A stretch of DNA of 64,000 bases from assembly GCF_009789535.1 (NCBI RefSeq), contig NZ_WSUT01000005.1:1203001-1267000 (forward strand), written 5' to 3'. Below, in pieces: positions 35,906-46,139 of this stretch (its first letter is position 1; each line of letters starts with the position of its first letter). The DNA is from Sphingomonas carotinifaciens (lineage in GTDB: Bacteria; Pseudomonadota; Alphaproteobacteria; Sphingomonadales; Sphingomonadaceae). A model generated the notes under the pieces. The model ran no database searches. It was not told the DNA's origin and saw only the letters and a list, made by a program, of their open reading frames with translations. A program made the position numbers and the translations under genes.

Positions 35906-38890
35906 ATGACGATGGGCTACGAAGGTCAGGAATTCAGCGACATCGCCACCGGCGTCAGCCCGGCGTTCATTGAGGCGCTTTATGCCAAGTACCAGGCCGA
36001 CCAGTCGTCGGTCGACGGCGGCTGGCGCAGCTTTTTCGAAGGGCTGGAGCAGGGTGTCGGGGCTCCGAGCTGGAGCAACAAGCGGTGGCCGCTGACCACC
36101 ACCGACGACCTGACCGCAGGGCTCGATCCCACGCAGATGGAGCCCGCGCCCAAGCCCGCGCGTGGCGGCAAGGCAGCGCCGGCCGCACCGGCGGCGGCGG
36201 CGCCCTCCACCGACGACATCGTCAAGGCGGCCGGTGACGCGATCCGCGCGCAGCTGCTGATCCGCACCTACCGGGTGCGCGGCCACCTGGCCGCCAACCT
36301 TGATCCGCTGGGCCTCGCCAAGCGCGAGATGCCCGAGGATCTGAAGACCGAATATTATGGCTTCACCGACGCCGACCTCGACCGCAAGATCTATCTTGGC
36401 GGCACGATGGGCTTCGAATGGGCGACCGTTCGCGAACTGGTCGACACGCTGCGCAAGAATTACTGCGGCAATGTCGGCCTGGAATATATGCACATCGTCG
36501 ATGTCGAGGAGCGCCGCTTCCTGCAGGAGCGGATGGAAGGCCAGAACAAGGCGATCGAATTCACCACCGACGGCAAGAAAGCCATCCTGAACAAGGTGGT
36601 CGAGGCCGAGCAGTGGGAAAAGTTCCTCGGCAAGAAATATGTCGGCACCAAGCGCTTCGGCCTGGATGGCGGCGAGAGCATGATCCCCGCGCTGGAATCG
36701 GTCATCAAATATGGTGGCCAGTACGGCGTGCGCGAGATCGTGTTCGGCATGGCGCATCGCGGCCGCCTGAACGTGCTGGCCAATGTGATGGGCAAGCCGC
36801 TGCGCGTGATCTTCCACGAGTTCGCCGGCGGCTCGGCCAACCCCGATGACATCGGCGGTTCGGGCGACGTGAAGTATCACCTGGGCACCTCCACCGACCG
36901 CGAGTTCGACGGGCACAAGGTGCACATGTCGCTGGTCGCCAACCCATCGCATCTGGAGGCGGTGAACCCTGTCGTGCTGGGCAAGACCCGCGCGATCCAG
37001 ACGATCGCCAGCGACCTGAAGGATCACAGCGCCTCGCTGCCCGTGCTGATCCACGGCGACGCGGCGTTCGCGGGGCAGGGAATCGTCTGGGAATGCCTCG
37101 GCTTCTCCGGCATCCGCGGCTACAACACCGGCGGCTGCGTCCACTTCATCATCAACAACCAGGTGGGCTTCACCACCAGCCCGCAATTCGCACGCTCCTC
37201 GCCCTATCCGTCGGACGTGGCGAAGGGGGTGCAGGCGCCCGTCTTCCATGTGAACGGCGACGATCCCGAGGCGGTGACCTTTGCCACCAAGATGGCGATG
37301 GAATTCCGCCAGAAGTTCCACCGCGACATCGTGATCGACATGTGGTGCTATCGCCGCTTCGGTCACAACGAGGGCGACGAGCCGGGCTTCACCCAGCCGC
37401 TGATGTACAAGGAAATCCGCCAGCATCCAGGCGTCAGCGACATCTACGCCAAGCGCCTGATTGGCGAGGGCGTGATCGACCAGGCGTGGCTGGACGAGAA
37501 CGTCAAGCAGTATACGACGCTGCTCGAAGGCGAGTTCGAGGCGGGGGCGGCGTACAAGCCCAACAAGGCGGACTGGTTCGCCGGGCGCTGGTCTGGCCTG
37601 TCGGCGCCGCGCGAGGGTGACCAGGGTCGCCGCAACGTCGAGACGGGGCTGGACAAGAAGCTGTTCGACGCGATCGGCCGCACGCTGACCACGGTTCCGG
37701 ACAGCATCCAGATCCACAAGACGCTGGCCCGCGTGCTGGATGCCAAGCGGCAGATGTTCAGCACGGGCGAGAATTTCGACTGGGCGACGGGTGAGGCGCT
37801 GGCCTTCGGCTCGCTGCTGTCGGAAGGCTATGGTGTGCGCCTGTCGGGACAGGATTCGGGTCGCGGTACCTTCTCGCAGCGCCATGCGGTGTGGGTCGAC
37901 CAGACCGACGAGCACAAATATGTGCCGCTCCAGACGGTGGAGCATGGCCGGTTCGAGGTGCTCGATTCGCCGCTGTCCGAATATGGCGTTCTCGGCTTCG
38001 AATATGGCTATGCGCTGGCCGACCCGAAGACGCTGGTGCTGTGGGAGGCGCAGTTCGGCGACTTCGTCAACGGCGCGCAGATCATGATCGACCAGTTCAT
38101 CACCTCCGGCGAGGCCAAGTGGCTGCGCGCCAACGGCCTAGTGATGCTGCTGCCGCACGGTTACGAGGGACAGGGGCCGGAGCATAGCTCGGCACGGCCC
38201 GAGCGGTTCCTGCAGGCATGCGCGGGCGACAACATCCAGGTAGCGAACGTGACCACGCCGGCTAATTACTTCCACCTGCTGCGCCGGCAGATGCACCGCA
38301 ACTTTCGCAAGCCGCTGGTGCTCTTCACGCCAAAGTCCCTGCTGCGCCACAAGCTGGCGGTGTCGAAGGCGGAGGACTTCCAGTCCGACAGCCATTTCCG
38401 GCGTATCCTGTCCGACCCCAATGGCGCGGCCGACGAGGCGACGACGCGGCTGGTGCTGTGCACCGGCAAGGTGGCGTATGACCTGCTGGAGGCGCGCGAT
38501 GCGGCGGGCGACGAAACCACGCAGATCGTACGTGTCGAGCAGCTTTATCCCTTCCCCGGCGACGCGCTGGCGGAACGGGTGAAGCGCATGCCGAACCTGC
38601 AGGACGTGGTGTGGGCGCAGGAAGAGCCGAAGAACAACGGCTACTGGTTCTTCGTCGAGCCGCTGATCGAAGAGTCGCTGGCGGCAGCCGGATCGTCGGT
38701 GAAGCGGGCACGCTATGCCGGCCGTACCCCGGCCGCATCGCCCGCCACGGGCCTGATGAAGCGGCACACCGCCGAGCAGGGGGCGCTGGTCGCCGATGCG
38801 CTGGGCCACAATGTGCGCGACGAGATCCGTCGCACGCGCGGCGAGGAGGGCACCACCGCCTCGCGCCCCACGCAGGGACCGTCGAGCTGA
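35906..38890 (+). CDS. sucA: 2-oxoglutarate dehydrogenase E1 component
   Basis: A 994-residue thiamine-diphosphate enzyme that decarboxylates 2-oxoglutarate and passes succinyl groups to E2. The N-terminal E2-binding region (FIEALYAKYQADQSSVDGGW) is followed by an Ala/Pro linker, the catalytic core with MAHRGRLNVLANVMGKP, HLGTSTDREFDG, the ThDP-binding IHGDAAFAGQGIVWE, and the C-terminal half (QDSGRGTFSQRHAV). ATG 35906 and ATG 35912 are both possible. The 101-base gap before it contains another CCTCCCC-type palindrome. Followed by sucB. Confidence 0.97.
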   Translation: MTMGYEGQEFSDIATGVSPAFIEALYAKYQADQSSVDGGWRSFFEGLEQGVGAPSWSNKRWPLTTTDDLTAGLDPTQMEPAPKPARGGKAAPAAPAAAAPSTDDIVKAAGDAIRAQLLIRTYRVRGHLAANLDPLGLAKREMPEDLKTEYYGFTDADLDRKIYLGGTMGFEWATVRELVDTLRKNYCGNVGLEYMHIVDVEERRFLQERMEGQNKAIEFTTDGKKAILNKVVEAEQWEKFLGKKYVGTKRFGLDGGESMIPALESVIKYGGQYGVREIVFGMAHRGRLNVLANVMGKPLRVIFHEFAGGSANPDDIGGSGDVKYHLGTSTDREFDGHKVHMSLVANPSHLEAVNPVVLGKTRAIQTIASDLKDHSASLPVLIHGDAAFAGQGIVWECLGFSGIRGYNTGGCVHFIINNQVGFTTSPQFARSSPYPSDVAKGVQAPVFHVNGDDPEAVTFATKMAMEFRQKFHRDIVIDMWCYRRFGHNEGDEPGFTQPLMYKEIRQHPGVSDIYAKRLIGEGVIDQAWLDENVKQYTTLLEGEFEAGAAYKPNKADWFAGRWSGLSAPREGDQGRRNVETGLDKKLFDAIGRTLTTVPDSIQIHKTLARVLDAKRQMFSTGENFDWATGEALAFGSLLSEGYGVRLSGQDSGRGTFSQRHAVWVDQTDEHKYVPLQTVEHGRFEVLDSPLSEYGVLGFEYGYALADPKTLVLWEAQFGDFVNGAQIMIDQFITSGEAKWLRANGLVMLLPHGYEGQGPEHSSARPERFLQACAGDNIQVANVTTPANYFHLLRRQMHRNFRKPLVLFTPKSLLRHKLAVSKAEDFQSDSHFRRILSDPNGAADEATTRLVLCTGKVAYDLLEARDAAGDETTQIVRVEQLYPFPGDALAERVKRMPNLQDVVWAQEEPKNNGYWFFVEPLIEESLAAAGSSVKRARYAGRTPAASPATGLMKRHTAEQGALVADALGHNVRDEIRRTRGEEGTTASRPTQGPSS

Positions 38891-38990
38891 TCGCCGCCCG
38901 GTCGGGCAAGCAGATGAACCGCGCAGCACCTGACCGGGGATCGTTGCGCAACTGGGCCCCCGGCCGCGCCGGGGCAGAAGGATAGAAACA

Positions 38991-40223
38991 ATGGCGACTG
39001 AAGTTCTGGTGCCGACGCTCGGCGAATCGATCACCGAAGCGACCCTGGGTGAATGGCTGAAGCAGCCCGGCGACGCGGTCGCCGTCGACGAGCCGATCGC
39101 GAGCCTGGAGACCGACAAGGTGTCGGTCGAGGTGCCCTCGCCGGTGGCGGGCGTGATGGGCGACCATGCGGTGAAGGTGGGCGACACGGTGCAGGTCGGT
39201 GCGCTGATCGCCACCGTCGATGCCGGTGGCTCGGCCCCTGCGAAGACGGAGGCCAAGGAGCCTGCGGTGACCGCCACCCCGGCATCGGCGCCTGCGCCGA
39301 GCGCATCGGCGGATAGCGAGCCCGCGGGCGACTCGCCTGCCGCGCTGTCGCCGTCAGTTCGCCGCGCGATCCTGGAACATGGTCTCGACCCCTCGACCAT
39401 CAAGGGTACCGGCAAGGACGGCCGCATCACCAAGGAAGACGTGGCTGCCGCTGCGCAGAACAAGCCGCAGGCCGCTGCCGCTCCGGCCGCTGCCGCACCG
39501 CAGGCGTCGGCTGCAACGGGTGAGCGCAAGGAAGAGCGCGTCAAGATGACCCGCCTCCGCCAGACGATCGCCAAGCGCCTGAAGGAAGCGCAGAACAGCG
39601 CCGCGATGCTGACGACGTTCAACGACGTCGACATGACCGCGGTGATCGAGGCGCGCGCCAAGTACAAGGATCTGTTCGAGAAGAAGCACGGCGTGCGCCT
39701 GGGCTTCATGGGCTTCTTCGTGAAGGCCGCGACGATGGCGCTGAAGGATATCCCGGCCGTCAACGCCTCGATCGAGGGCGACGAGATCGTGTATCACGAT
39801 TATGCGGACATCTCGGTTGCGGTGTCGGCCCCGAACGGCTTGGTCGTGCCGGTGATCCGCGACGCGCAGAATCTGACGGTCGCAGGCATCGAGAAGACGA
39901 TCGGCGACTTCGGCAAGCGCGCGAAGGACGGCACGCTGAAGATGGACGAGATGAAGGGCGGTACCTTCACCATCTCGAACGGCGGCGTGTTCGGCTCGCT
40001 GATGTCGACCCCGATCATCAACCCGCCGCAGTCGGCGGTGCTGGGCCTCCACCGTATCGAGGAGCGTCCCGTGGTGCGTGACGGCCAGGTCGTGGTGCGC
40101 CCGATGATGTATCTCGCGCTCAGCTACGACCACCGCCTGATCGACGGCCGCGAGGCGGTGACCTTCCTGGTCGCGCTGAAGAACGCGATCGAGGATCCGA
40201 CGCGCGTCCTGATCGACCTCTAA
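38991..40223 (+). CDS. sucB: 2-oxoglutarate dehydrogenase E2 (dihydrolipoyl succinyltransferase)
   Basis: A 410-residue core protein of the complex. One lipoyl domain (about 1-77) with the lipoylated lysine in [12 protein letters not shown], an Ala/Pro linker, a peripheral-subunit-binding domain ([16 protein letters not shown], about 120-155), a second Ala-rich linker and the catalytic domain ending in [13 protein letters not shown], whose histidine is the active-site base. All parts are intact. It lies 100 bases after sucA and 110 before lpd; the gaps contain hairpins but no strong terminator. Confidence 0.97.
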   Translation: MATEVLVPTLGESITEATLGEWLKQPGDAVAVDEPIASLETDKVSVEVPSPVAGVMGDHAVKVGDTVQVGALIATVDAGGSAPAKTEAKEPAVTATPASAPAPSASADSEPAGDSPAALSPSVRRAILEHGLDPSTIKGTGKDGRITKEDVAAAAQNKPQAAAAPAAAAPQASAATGERKEERVKMTRLRQTIAKRLKEAQNSAAMLTTFNDVDMTAVIEARAKYKDLFEKKHGVRLGFMGFFVKAATMALKDIPAVNASIEGDEIVYHDYADISVAVSAPNGLVVPVIRDAQNLTVAGIEKTIGDFGKRAKDGTLKMDEMKGGTFTISNGGVFGSLMSTPIINPPQSAVLGLHRIEERPVVRDGQVVVRPMMYLALSYDHRLIDGREAVTFLVALKNAIEDPTRVLIDL

Positions 40224-40333
40224 GAACGACCCTTGCCGGGCCCTCGTTTCGGCGGGGGTCCGTTCACATATCGACCGCAGCGGGACGGATCCCGTAAGGC
40301 TGGACCCCGAAAGCCGGGGAACGGGAGAGACAA

Positions 40334-41728
40334 ATGGCTGAGTACGACTATGACGTCCTGGTGATCGGCGCGGGCCCCGGCGGCTATGTCGCGGCGATCC
40401 GCGCGGCGCAGTTGGGCCTGAAGACCGCATGTGCCGAATCGCGCGAGACGCTGGGCGGCACCTGCCTCAATGTCGGCTGTATCCCGTCCAAGGCGTTGCT
40501 CCATGCCTCCGAACTGTTCGAGGAAGCGAGCCACGGCGCGTTTGCGAAGTTCGGGATCGAGGTGGAGGGCGCGAAGCTGAACCTCGAGCAGATGCATGCG
40601 GAGAAGAAGAAGGCGGTCGGCGAGCTGACCGGCGGTATCGAGTACCTGTTCAAGAAGAACAAGGTCACCTGGCTGAAGGGCAAGGCGAGCTTCACCGACG
40701 CCAGCACCGTAACCGTCGGCGAGCAAACGGTTACCGCGCGCGACATCGTGATCGCGACGGGCTCGTCGGTTACCCCGCTGCCCGGCGTCGAGATCGACCA
40801 GAAGGTGGTGGTGGATTCCACCGGCGCGCTGGCGCTGCCCAAGGTGCCCGAGCATCTGGTGGTGATCGGCGGCGGCGTGATCGGGCTGGAACTGGGCTCG
40901 GTCTGGCGTCGTCTGGGTGCCAAGGTGACCGTGGTCGAATATCTCGACCAGATCCTGCCCGGCTTCGATGGCGAAGTCCGCAAGGAATCGGCCAAGCTGT
41001 TCAAGAAGCAGGGCTTCGAGTTGAAGACCGGCACCAAGGTGACCGGCGTCACGGTCGAGGGCGAAACGGCGACAGTGTCGCTGGAGCCGGCGAATGGCGG
41101 TGCGGCGGAAACGCTGACCGCGGATGCGGTGCTGGTCGCGATCGGCCGCAAGCCGAACACCGACGGCCTGAACCTCGAAGCGGCGGGCGTGAAGCTCAAC
41201 AACCGTGGCCAGGTCGAGATCGATCATGACTTCGCGACCAATGTCGACGGCGTCTGGGCGATCGGCGACGTCGCGCCGGGCCTGATGCTGGCGCACAAGG
41301 CCGAGGACGAGGGCGTCGCGGTGGCCGAGAACATCGCAGGCCAGACCGGCATCGTGAACCACGACGTGATTCCGAGTGTGGTCTATACGATGCCCGAGAT
41401 TGCGGGCGTTGGGCTGTCCGAGGAAGCGGCCAAGGAGAAGGGCGAGGTAAAGGTCGGCAAGTTCCCCTTCATGGCGAACAGCCGCGCCAAGACGAACCGC
41501 GACACGGATGGCTTCGTGAAGGTCATTGCCGACGCCAAGACGGACCGGGTGCTGGGCGTGTGGATCGTCTCCAGCCTGGCGGGGACGATGATCGCCCAGG
41601 CGGCGCAGGCGATGGAGTTCGGTGCGACGTCGGAGGACATCGCCTATACCTGTCATGCCCATCCGACGCATTCGGAAGCCTTGAAGGAAGCCGCGATGGC
41701 GGTGCGGGGCAAGCCGATCCACGTCTGA
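40334..41728 (+). CDS. lpd: Dihydrolipoyl dehydrogenase (E3)
   Basis: A 464-residue flavoprotein that reoxidises the lipoamide of the 2-oxoglutarate dehydrogenase complex with NAD. FAD loop VIGAGPGGYVAAI, redox-active cysteines 44 and 49 in GGTCLNVGCIPSK, NAD loop VIGGGVIGLELGSVW and the C-terminal catalytic HAHPTHSEA are all present. It ends the TCA series and is followed by a strong terminator. It may also serve other 2-oxoacid dehydrogenases. Confidence 0.97.
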   Translation: MAEYDYDVLVIGAGPGGYVAAIRAAQLGLKTACAESRETLGGTCLNVGCIPSKALLHASELFEEASHGAFAKFGIEVEGAKLNLEQMHAEKKKAVGELTGGIEYLFKKNKVTWLKGKASFTDASTVTVGEQTVTARDIVIATGSSVTPLPGVEIDQKVVVDSTGALALPKVPEHLVVIGGGVIGLELGSVWRRLGAKVTVVEYLDQILPGFDGEVRKESAKLFKKQGFELKTGTKVTGVTVEGETATVSLEPANGGAAETLTADAVLVAIGRKPNTDGLNLEAAGVKLNNRGQVEIDHDFATNVDGVWAIGDVAPGLMLAHKAEDEGVAVAENIAGQTGIVNHDVIPSVVYTMPEIAGVGLSEEAAKEKGEVKVGKFPFMANSRAKTNRDTDGFVKVIADAKTDRVLGVWIVSSLAGTMIAQAAQAMEFGATSEDIAYTCHAHPTHSEALKEAAMAVRGKPIHV

Positions 41729-41754
41729 TCGGCACCACGTCCGGAACCGGCAAG

Positions 41755-41789
41755 GGGCCGCGGGAGAGCGATCTCCCGCGGCCCTTCTC
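41755..41789 (+). terminator. Strong intrinsic terminator after lpd
   Basis: A perfect 13-base stem (GGGCCGCGGGAGA / TCTCCCGCGGCCC, loop GCGA) followed by TTCTC, in the 69-base gap between lpd and the convergent SulP gene. Confidence 0.8.
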
Positions 41790-41797
41790 ATGGGCGA

Positions 41798-43288
41798 TCA
41801 GTGCGGGACGGCGCCGGTTTCCACACCCGTCTTGTCGTGCAGCGCATAGCGGTCGATCAGGTCGGCACTGGCGGCATTGTAGCCGATCACCTCGACCGTC
41901 CGGCCGCCACCGCGCAGGCGGGTGACGATCTTGTCGAGCGCACCGACGCCGGAAATGTCCCAGAAGTGCGCGGCGGAGACGTCGATCACCACGGCGGTCG
42001 CAGGCTCGTCGGTGCGGAAGGCGCGGGTGAAGCGATCGACCGAGGCGAAGAAGATCTGGCCCGACACGCGGTAGGTCGCGCGGTCGCCCTGCACGTCGCG
42101 GACGACCGCGAACATGCGCTGGACCTTGCCGGCGAAGAAGACGCCGGAGAGCAGCACGCCGACGAGTACGCCCTGTGCCAGGTTGTGGGTCGCGACGACG
42201 GTGATGACGGTCGCGACCATGACGACGCTGGAGGTCCAGGGATGGTGGCGGATGTTGGTGATCGAGTTCCAGCTGAAGGTGCCGATCGCGACCATGATCA
42301 TCACCGCGACCAGCGCCGGCATCGGGATGCGACCGACCCAGGGGCCGAGGACGGCAAGCATGAAGAGCAGCACCGCGCCCGCCGCGAAGGTCGATAGCCG
42401 GGTGCGACCGCCCGAGGTGACGTTGATGACCGTCTGGCCGATCACCGCGCAGCCACCCATGCCGCCGGCCAGCGCCGAGGCGATGTTGGCGCCGCCCTGG
42501 CCCATGCATTCGCGGCGCTTGTCGCTGTCGGTCTCGGTCATGTCGTCGACGATCTGCGCGGTCAGCAGCGCCTCCAGCAGGCCGACCGCCGCCATGGTGA
42601 GCGAGAAGGGCAGGATGATGCGCAGCGTCTCCAGCGTGAGCGGCACCCGGGGCAGGGTGAAGCTCGGCAGGCCGTGCGGGATGTTGCCCATGTCGCCCAC
42701 CGTGCGCACCGGCAGGCCCAGCGCGATGCTGACCGCGGCGAGCGACAGGACGGTCACCAGCGGGGCGGGTACCGCCTTCGTCACGCGTGGAAAGAGGTAG
42801 ACGATGAAGAGGCCGGCGGCGACCATCGCATAGCTGTGCCACGTCACGCCTACGAGTTGCGGCAACTGGCCCATGAAGACCAGAATGGCGAGCGCGTTGA
42901 CGAAGCCGGTGATGACCGAGCGGGAGACGAACTGCATCAGAAGGTCGAGCCGGGCCAGCCCCGCGACGATCTGGATGAGGCCCATCAGGATCGTCGCGGC
43001 GAAGAGGTAGTCGACGCCGTGATCGCGGACGAGTGGCGTCACCACCACGGCCACCGCCGCGGTCGAGGCCGAGATCATGCCGGGGCGCCCACCGAGCAGC
43101 GAGATGACGATGGCGATCGCCACCGAGGCATAAAGGCCGACGCTGGGATCGACACCGGCGATGATCGAAAAACCGATCGCCTCCGGGATCAGGGCGAGGG
43201 CGACGACGACGCCGGCAAGGACGTCGCGGCCGGCCTGCGGCGCGCCGACGAACCATTCGGCGCGGGTGCGGGAAAGAAAATCGGTCAT
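41798..43288 (-). CDS. SulP-family (SLC26-like) anion transporter with STAS domain
   Basis: A 496-residue inner-membrane transporter. The N-terminal signature [20 protein letters not shown], multiple hydrophobic helices, and [20 protein letters not shown] identify SulP. A C-terminal STAS domain (about 405-496; [20 protein letters not shown]) is present, including the position often phosphorylated in STAS proteins. Substrate could be sulfate, bicarbonate or dicarboxylates; no adjacent carbonic anhydrase or cys gene helps decide. ATG at 43288 ([12 protein letters not shown]) is chosen; one 24 bases upstream is possible. The 190-base gap to ruvA holds nothing recognisable. Confidence 0.92.
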   Translation of the reverse strand: MTDFLSRTRAEWFVGAPQAGRDVLAGVVVALALIPEAIGFSIIAGVDPSVGLYASVAIAIVISLLGGRPGMISASTAAVAVVVTPLVRDHGVDYLFAATILMGLIQIVAGLARLDLLMQFVSRSVITGFVNALAILVFMGQLPQLVGVTWHSYAMVAAGLFIVYLFPRVTKAVPAPLVTVLSLAAVSIALGLPVRTVGDMGNIPHGLPSFTLPRVPLTLETLRIILPFSLTMAAVGLLEALLTAQIVDDMTETDSDKRRECMGQGGANIASALAGGMGGCAVIGQTVINVTSGGRTRLSTFAAGAVLLFMLAVLGPWVGRIPMPALVAVMIMVAIGTFSWNSITNIRHHPWTSSVVMVATVITVVATHNLAQGVLVGVLLSGVFFAGKVQRMFAVVRDVQGDRATYRVSGQIFFASVDRFTRAFRTDEPATAVVIDVSAAHFWDISGVGALDKIVTRLRGGGRTVEVIGYNAASADLIDRYALHDKTGVETGAVPH

Positions 43289-43479
43289 GAGGAAATCTGC
43301 AACGGGGCCCATGGCGCCGGATATGGGCGCGACGGATAGGGCATGGGCAGGTTGTCCGGCGGATCGGCGGCCGGAAGAGCCACCCGGAGTCTCACCGGGT
43401 CCTTGCGATTGTTCGCGCCCTTAGCGGAGGTGATGGGGGCGGGGCAAGCCGCGCTATGCCGCCGGCCTGTTTCGCGGCC

Positions 43480-44076
43480 CTATTTCGCCGCCTTGCGCAG
43501 CGCGAGGCGGACCAGCGCGTCGAGCGTCGCGGTTTCGCCCAGATCCTCCTCGGCGGCCGCGACCGCGGCACTCGCCTCGGCGGGGCGGAAGCCGAGGTTG
43601 AGCAGCGCGGACACCGCATCGGCGCCGGCACCGACCGGGATCACCTGCGACGCGGCGGCGGGGCCGAGGATGATGCCGCCGGTCTTGTCCTTCAATTCCA
43701 TCACGATGCGCTGCGCGAGTTTCGGCCCGACGCCGTTGGCGCGCGCGATCATCGCCTTGTCGCCGCTGGCGACGGCGCGGGCGATCTCGGACGGGTCGAG
43801 CGCGGACAGGATGGCGAGTGCGACGCGCGCGCCCACGCCCTGCACGCCGGTCAGCAGCCGGAACCAGTCCCGCTCGGCCGAGGAGGAGAAGCCGACCAGC
43901 CGGATCGAATCCTCGGACACCAGCATTTCGGTGTGCAGCATCGCGGCCTCGCCCACCGGGCCGATCGCTGCCAGCGTGCGCGCCGAGGCGCCGACCAGAT
44001 AGCCGACGCCGCCGACATCGATCACCGCATGGTCGGTGCCGGTTGCGTCCAATCGTCCCTTGAGATGCGCGATCAT
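43480..44076 (-). CDS. ruvA: Holliday junction DNA helicase subunit RuvA
   Basis: A 198-residue protein that as a tetramer binds four-way junctions and loads RuvB. The OB-fold domain ([20 protein letters not shown]), two helix-hairpin-helix motifs ([36 protein letters not shown]) and the C-terminal RuvB-contact domain ([16 protein letters not shown]) are intact. It is separated from ruvC by a 691-base repeat region, and ruvB is not adjacent. Confidence 0.96.
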   Translation of the reverse strand: MIAHLKGRLDATGTDHAVIDVGGVGYLVGASARTLAAIGPVGEAAMLHTEMLVSEDSIRLVGFSSSAERDWFRLLTGVQGVGARVALAILSALDPSEIARAVASGDKAMIARANGVGPKLAQRIVMELKDKTGGIILGPAAASQVIPVGAGADAVSALLNLGFRPAEASAAVAAAEEDLGETATLDALVRLALRKAAK

Positions 44077-44146
44077 GGGAGTGATCGCTAGAACAAACCC
44101 GGCACGCTGTCACGGGGGGGCGATGCGCTCCTCGTGGTCAGGGAAT

Positions 44147-44466
44147 GGTTCACGCGAAGACGCGAAGACGCGAAGAAGGAAGGGGATTCACGCGGAGACG
44201 CGGAGAAGAAGAGGGTTTTGCGCGTGGAGGCGCAGATCGCGCAGAGATTGGTTCTTGAGCCGTAGGCTCGGCCTTCATCACCGATCGTGCACGTCTTCCG
44301 ATCGGAAACGGGTGCCTCGGTCGCGCCGGACGCTGTCCCTCTGCGTCCTTTGCGCGAACCTGCACTTCTTCTCCGCGTCTCCGCGTCTCCGCGTGAAACA
44401 TCTTCTTCGCGGCTTCGCGGCTTCCCTTCCGTTCCGCGGGGGCATCGCTTGGTTATGGCCTGTGAT
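44147..44466. repeat. Tandem repeat unit 1, large imperfect palindrome
   Basis: First of two similar units with a 320-base period that fill the 691-base non-coding gap between ruvC and ruvA. The left arm has GCGAAGAC repeats then TTCACGCGGAGACGCGGAG; the right arm has CTCCGCGTCTCCGCGTGAAA then CTTCGCGG repeats, so the unit reads as a long, nested, imperfect inverted repeat. The core (near 44245-44330) has no open frame of interest. Open frames here are Arg/Ser-rich repeat translations and not genes. Confidence 0.85.
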
Positions 44467-44747
44467 GGTTCACGCGAAGACGCGAAGACGCGAAGAAGGA
44501 AGAGGATTCACGCGGAGACGTGGAGACGCGGAGAAGAAGGGGGTTTTGCGGGCGGAGGCGCAGCGCGCGCAGGGATTGGTTCTTGAGCCGTAGGCTCGGC
44601 CTGCATCACCGATCGGGCGTGTCTTCCGATCGACAGCGGGTGCTTCAGTCGCGACGGACGCTGTCCCTCTGCGTCCTCTGCACGAACCTGCACTTCTTCT
44701 CCGCGTCTCCGCGTGAGAAATCTTCTTCGCGGCTTCGCGTGAACGAA
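44467..44747. repeat. Tandem repeat unit 2, large imperfect palindrome
   Basis: Second unit, beginning with the same GGTTCACGCGAAGACGCG and highly similar to unit 1 through the core (GGTTCTTGAGCCGTAGGCTC in both) with scattered substitutions and one GGAGACGT insertion. It ends with GCTTCGCGTGAACG, mirroring its own beginning. Only 20 bases separate it from the stop codon of ruvC. Confidence 0.85.
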
Positions 44748-44767
44748 TATCCCGCTACCCCGGAAGG

Positions 44768-45274
44768 TTACGCCGAAATGCCTGTCCGTCGCATTTGTGC
44801 ACGTGCGCTGGCGAGGTGGTGGGCGTGGGTGATCGCCACCGCCAGCGCGTCGGCGGCGTCGGGGCCGGTCAGTTTTACGCCGGGCAGCAGGTGGCCGACC
44901 ATCGCCTGGATCTGTTTCTTGTCCGCGCCGCCGGTGCCGACCACCGCCTTCTTGACGATGCTGGGGTGATATTCGCCGACGATCAGCCCGGCCTGGGCCG
45001 CGGACAGCAGGACGATGCCGCGTGCCTGACCCAGTTTCAGCGTGGACTGGGCATTGGAATTGCCCAGCACTTCCTCCACCGCCGCGCCGTCCGGGCGTTC
45101 GACCCGGATCATTTCGGCCAGCGCGGCGTGGAGATAGGTCAGGCGGCGGGGCAGGGGCATGGACGGCTCGGTCTTGATCTGGCCGTTGCCGACATGGCGC
45201 AGCCGATTGCCCTCCGCCGCGATGACACCCCAGCCGGTGGTGCCGAGACCGGGATCGAGACCGAGCAGGATCAT
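44768..45274 (-). CDS. ruvC: Holliday junction endonuclease RuvC
   Basis: A 168-residue nuclease that resolves four-way junctions by symmetric nicking. The catalytic acidic residues are visible in [14 protein letters not shown], in [15 protein letters not shown] and in the C-terminal [17 protein letters not shown]. It begins 10 bases after yebC on the same strand. Downstream of it come the palindromic repeats and then ruvA. Confidence 0.96.
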   Translation of the reverse strand: MILLGLDPGLGTTGWGVIAAEGNRLRHVGNGQIKTEPSMPLPRRLTYLHAALAEMIRVERPDGAAVEEVLGNSNAQSTLKLGQARGIVLLSAAQAGLIVGEYHPSIVKKAVVGTGGADKKQIQAMVGHLLPGVKLTGPDAADALAVAITHAHHLASARAQMRRTGISA

Positions 45275-45284
45275 GCCGGCTGGA

Positions 45285-46028
45285 TCAACCCAGCTTCTCC
45301 ATGACCTCGTCCGAGACTTCGTAATTGCCCCAGACGGTCTGCACGTCGTCGTCGTCGTCGAGCGCGTCGATCAGCTTGAACAAAGTCGCAGCATCGCCTT
45401 CCTCGACCGACACCATCGTCTGCGGCCGCCAGGCGAGCTTGGCGCCCTCGGCCTCGCCCAGCACCGGCTCCAGCGCCTTGCTGACTTCGTGCAGCGCGCC
45501 CTGTTCGGTCCAGATCTCGTGGCCGTCCTCGGTGGAGGTCACGTCCTCGGCACCCGCTTCCAAGGCCGCCTCGAACACCTTTTCAGCGTCGCCGGCGCTG
45601 GCCGGATAGGTGATGAGGCCGACCCGGTCGAAGCCGTGGCTGACCGAGCCTGCGGTGCCCAGATTGCCGCCATTCTTCGACACCGCGGTGCGCACGTTGG
45701 TGGCGGTGCGGTTGCGATTGTCGGTCAGCGCCTCGATGATGAGCGACACGCCGCCGGGGCCGAAACCCTCGTAGCGGATTTCCTCGTAATTCTCCGTATC
45801 GCCCTTCGATGCCTTGTCGATCGCGCGCTGGATATTGTCCTTGGGCATCGACTGCGCCTTGGCCGCGTTGACCGCGGCGCGCAGGCGCGGGTTCATGTCG
45901 GGATCGGGCAGGCCCATCTTGGCCGCCACGGTGATCTCGCGGGAAAGCTTGGAGAACATGCCCGAGCGCTTTTTGTCCTGCGCGCCCTTGCGGTGCATGA
46001 TGTTCTTGAATTTGCTGTGGCCTGCCAT
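45285..46028 (-). CDS. yebC: YebC/PmpR-family DNA-binding regulatory protein
   Basis: A 247-residue member of the YebC/TACO1 family, recognised by its N-terminus [20 protein letters not shown] and by [37 protein letters not shown] and the acidic C-terminus. Members are described as transcription regulators or, more recently, as translation factors easing ribosome stalling. In many proteobacteria it precedes ruvC, as here. ATG 46028 is fixed by the conserved N-terminus, although the frame stays open far upstream as antisense of the HerA-like gene. Confidence 0.95.
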   Translation of the reverse strand: MAGHSKFKNIMHRKGAQDKKRSGMFSKLSREITVAAKMGLPDPDMNPRLRAAVNAAKAQSMPKDNIQRAIDKASKGDTENYEEIRYEGFGPGGVSLIIEALTDNRNRTATNVRTAVSKNGGNLGTAGSVSHGFDRVGLITYPASAGDAEKVFEAALEAGAEDVTSTEDGHEIWTEQGALHEVSKALEPVLGEAEGAKLAWRPQTMVSVEEGDAATLFKLIDALDDDDDVQTVWGNYEVSDEVMEKLG

Positions 46029-46139
46029 CGGTGCCTCATTGAGTGATGCAGCGCACTTAGCGGGCCGGGGACGGTTTTGCCACCTGCGCGAAATACAAGT
46101 CTTGTTTGGGGCCGTGCCCATGCGGCATGGCCCGCGGCC

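Noticed and set aside
35393..37945. Open frame of 850 codons antisense to sucA and sucD
   Set aside because: Spans two real genes on the opposite strand and lacks any recognisable domain.
44103..44743. Overlapping short open frames in the ruvA-ruvC gap
   Set aside because: They are translations of the GCGAAGAC/GCGGAGAC repeats, occur on both strands and repeat with the 320-base unit.
44147..44747. CRISPR-like array in the ruvA-ruvC gap
   Set aside because: Only two units of about 320 bases, each internally palindromic; no short regular repeats with unique spacers and no cas genes.
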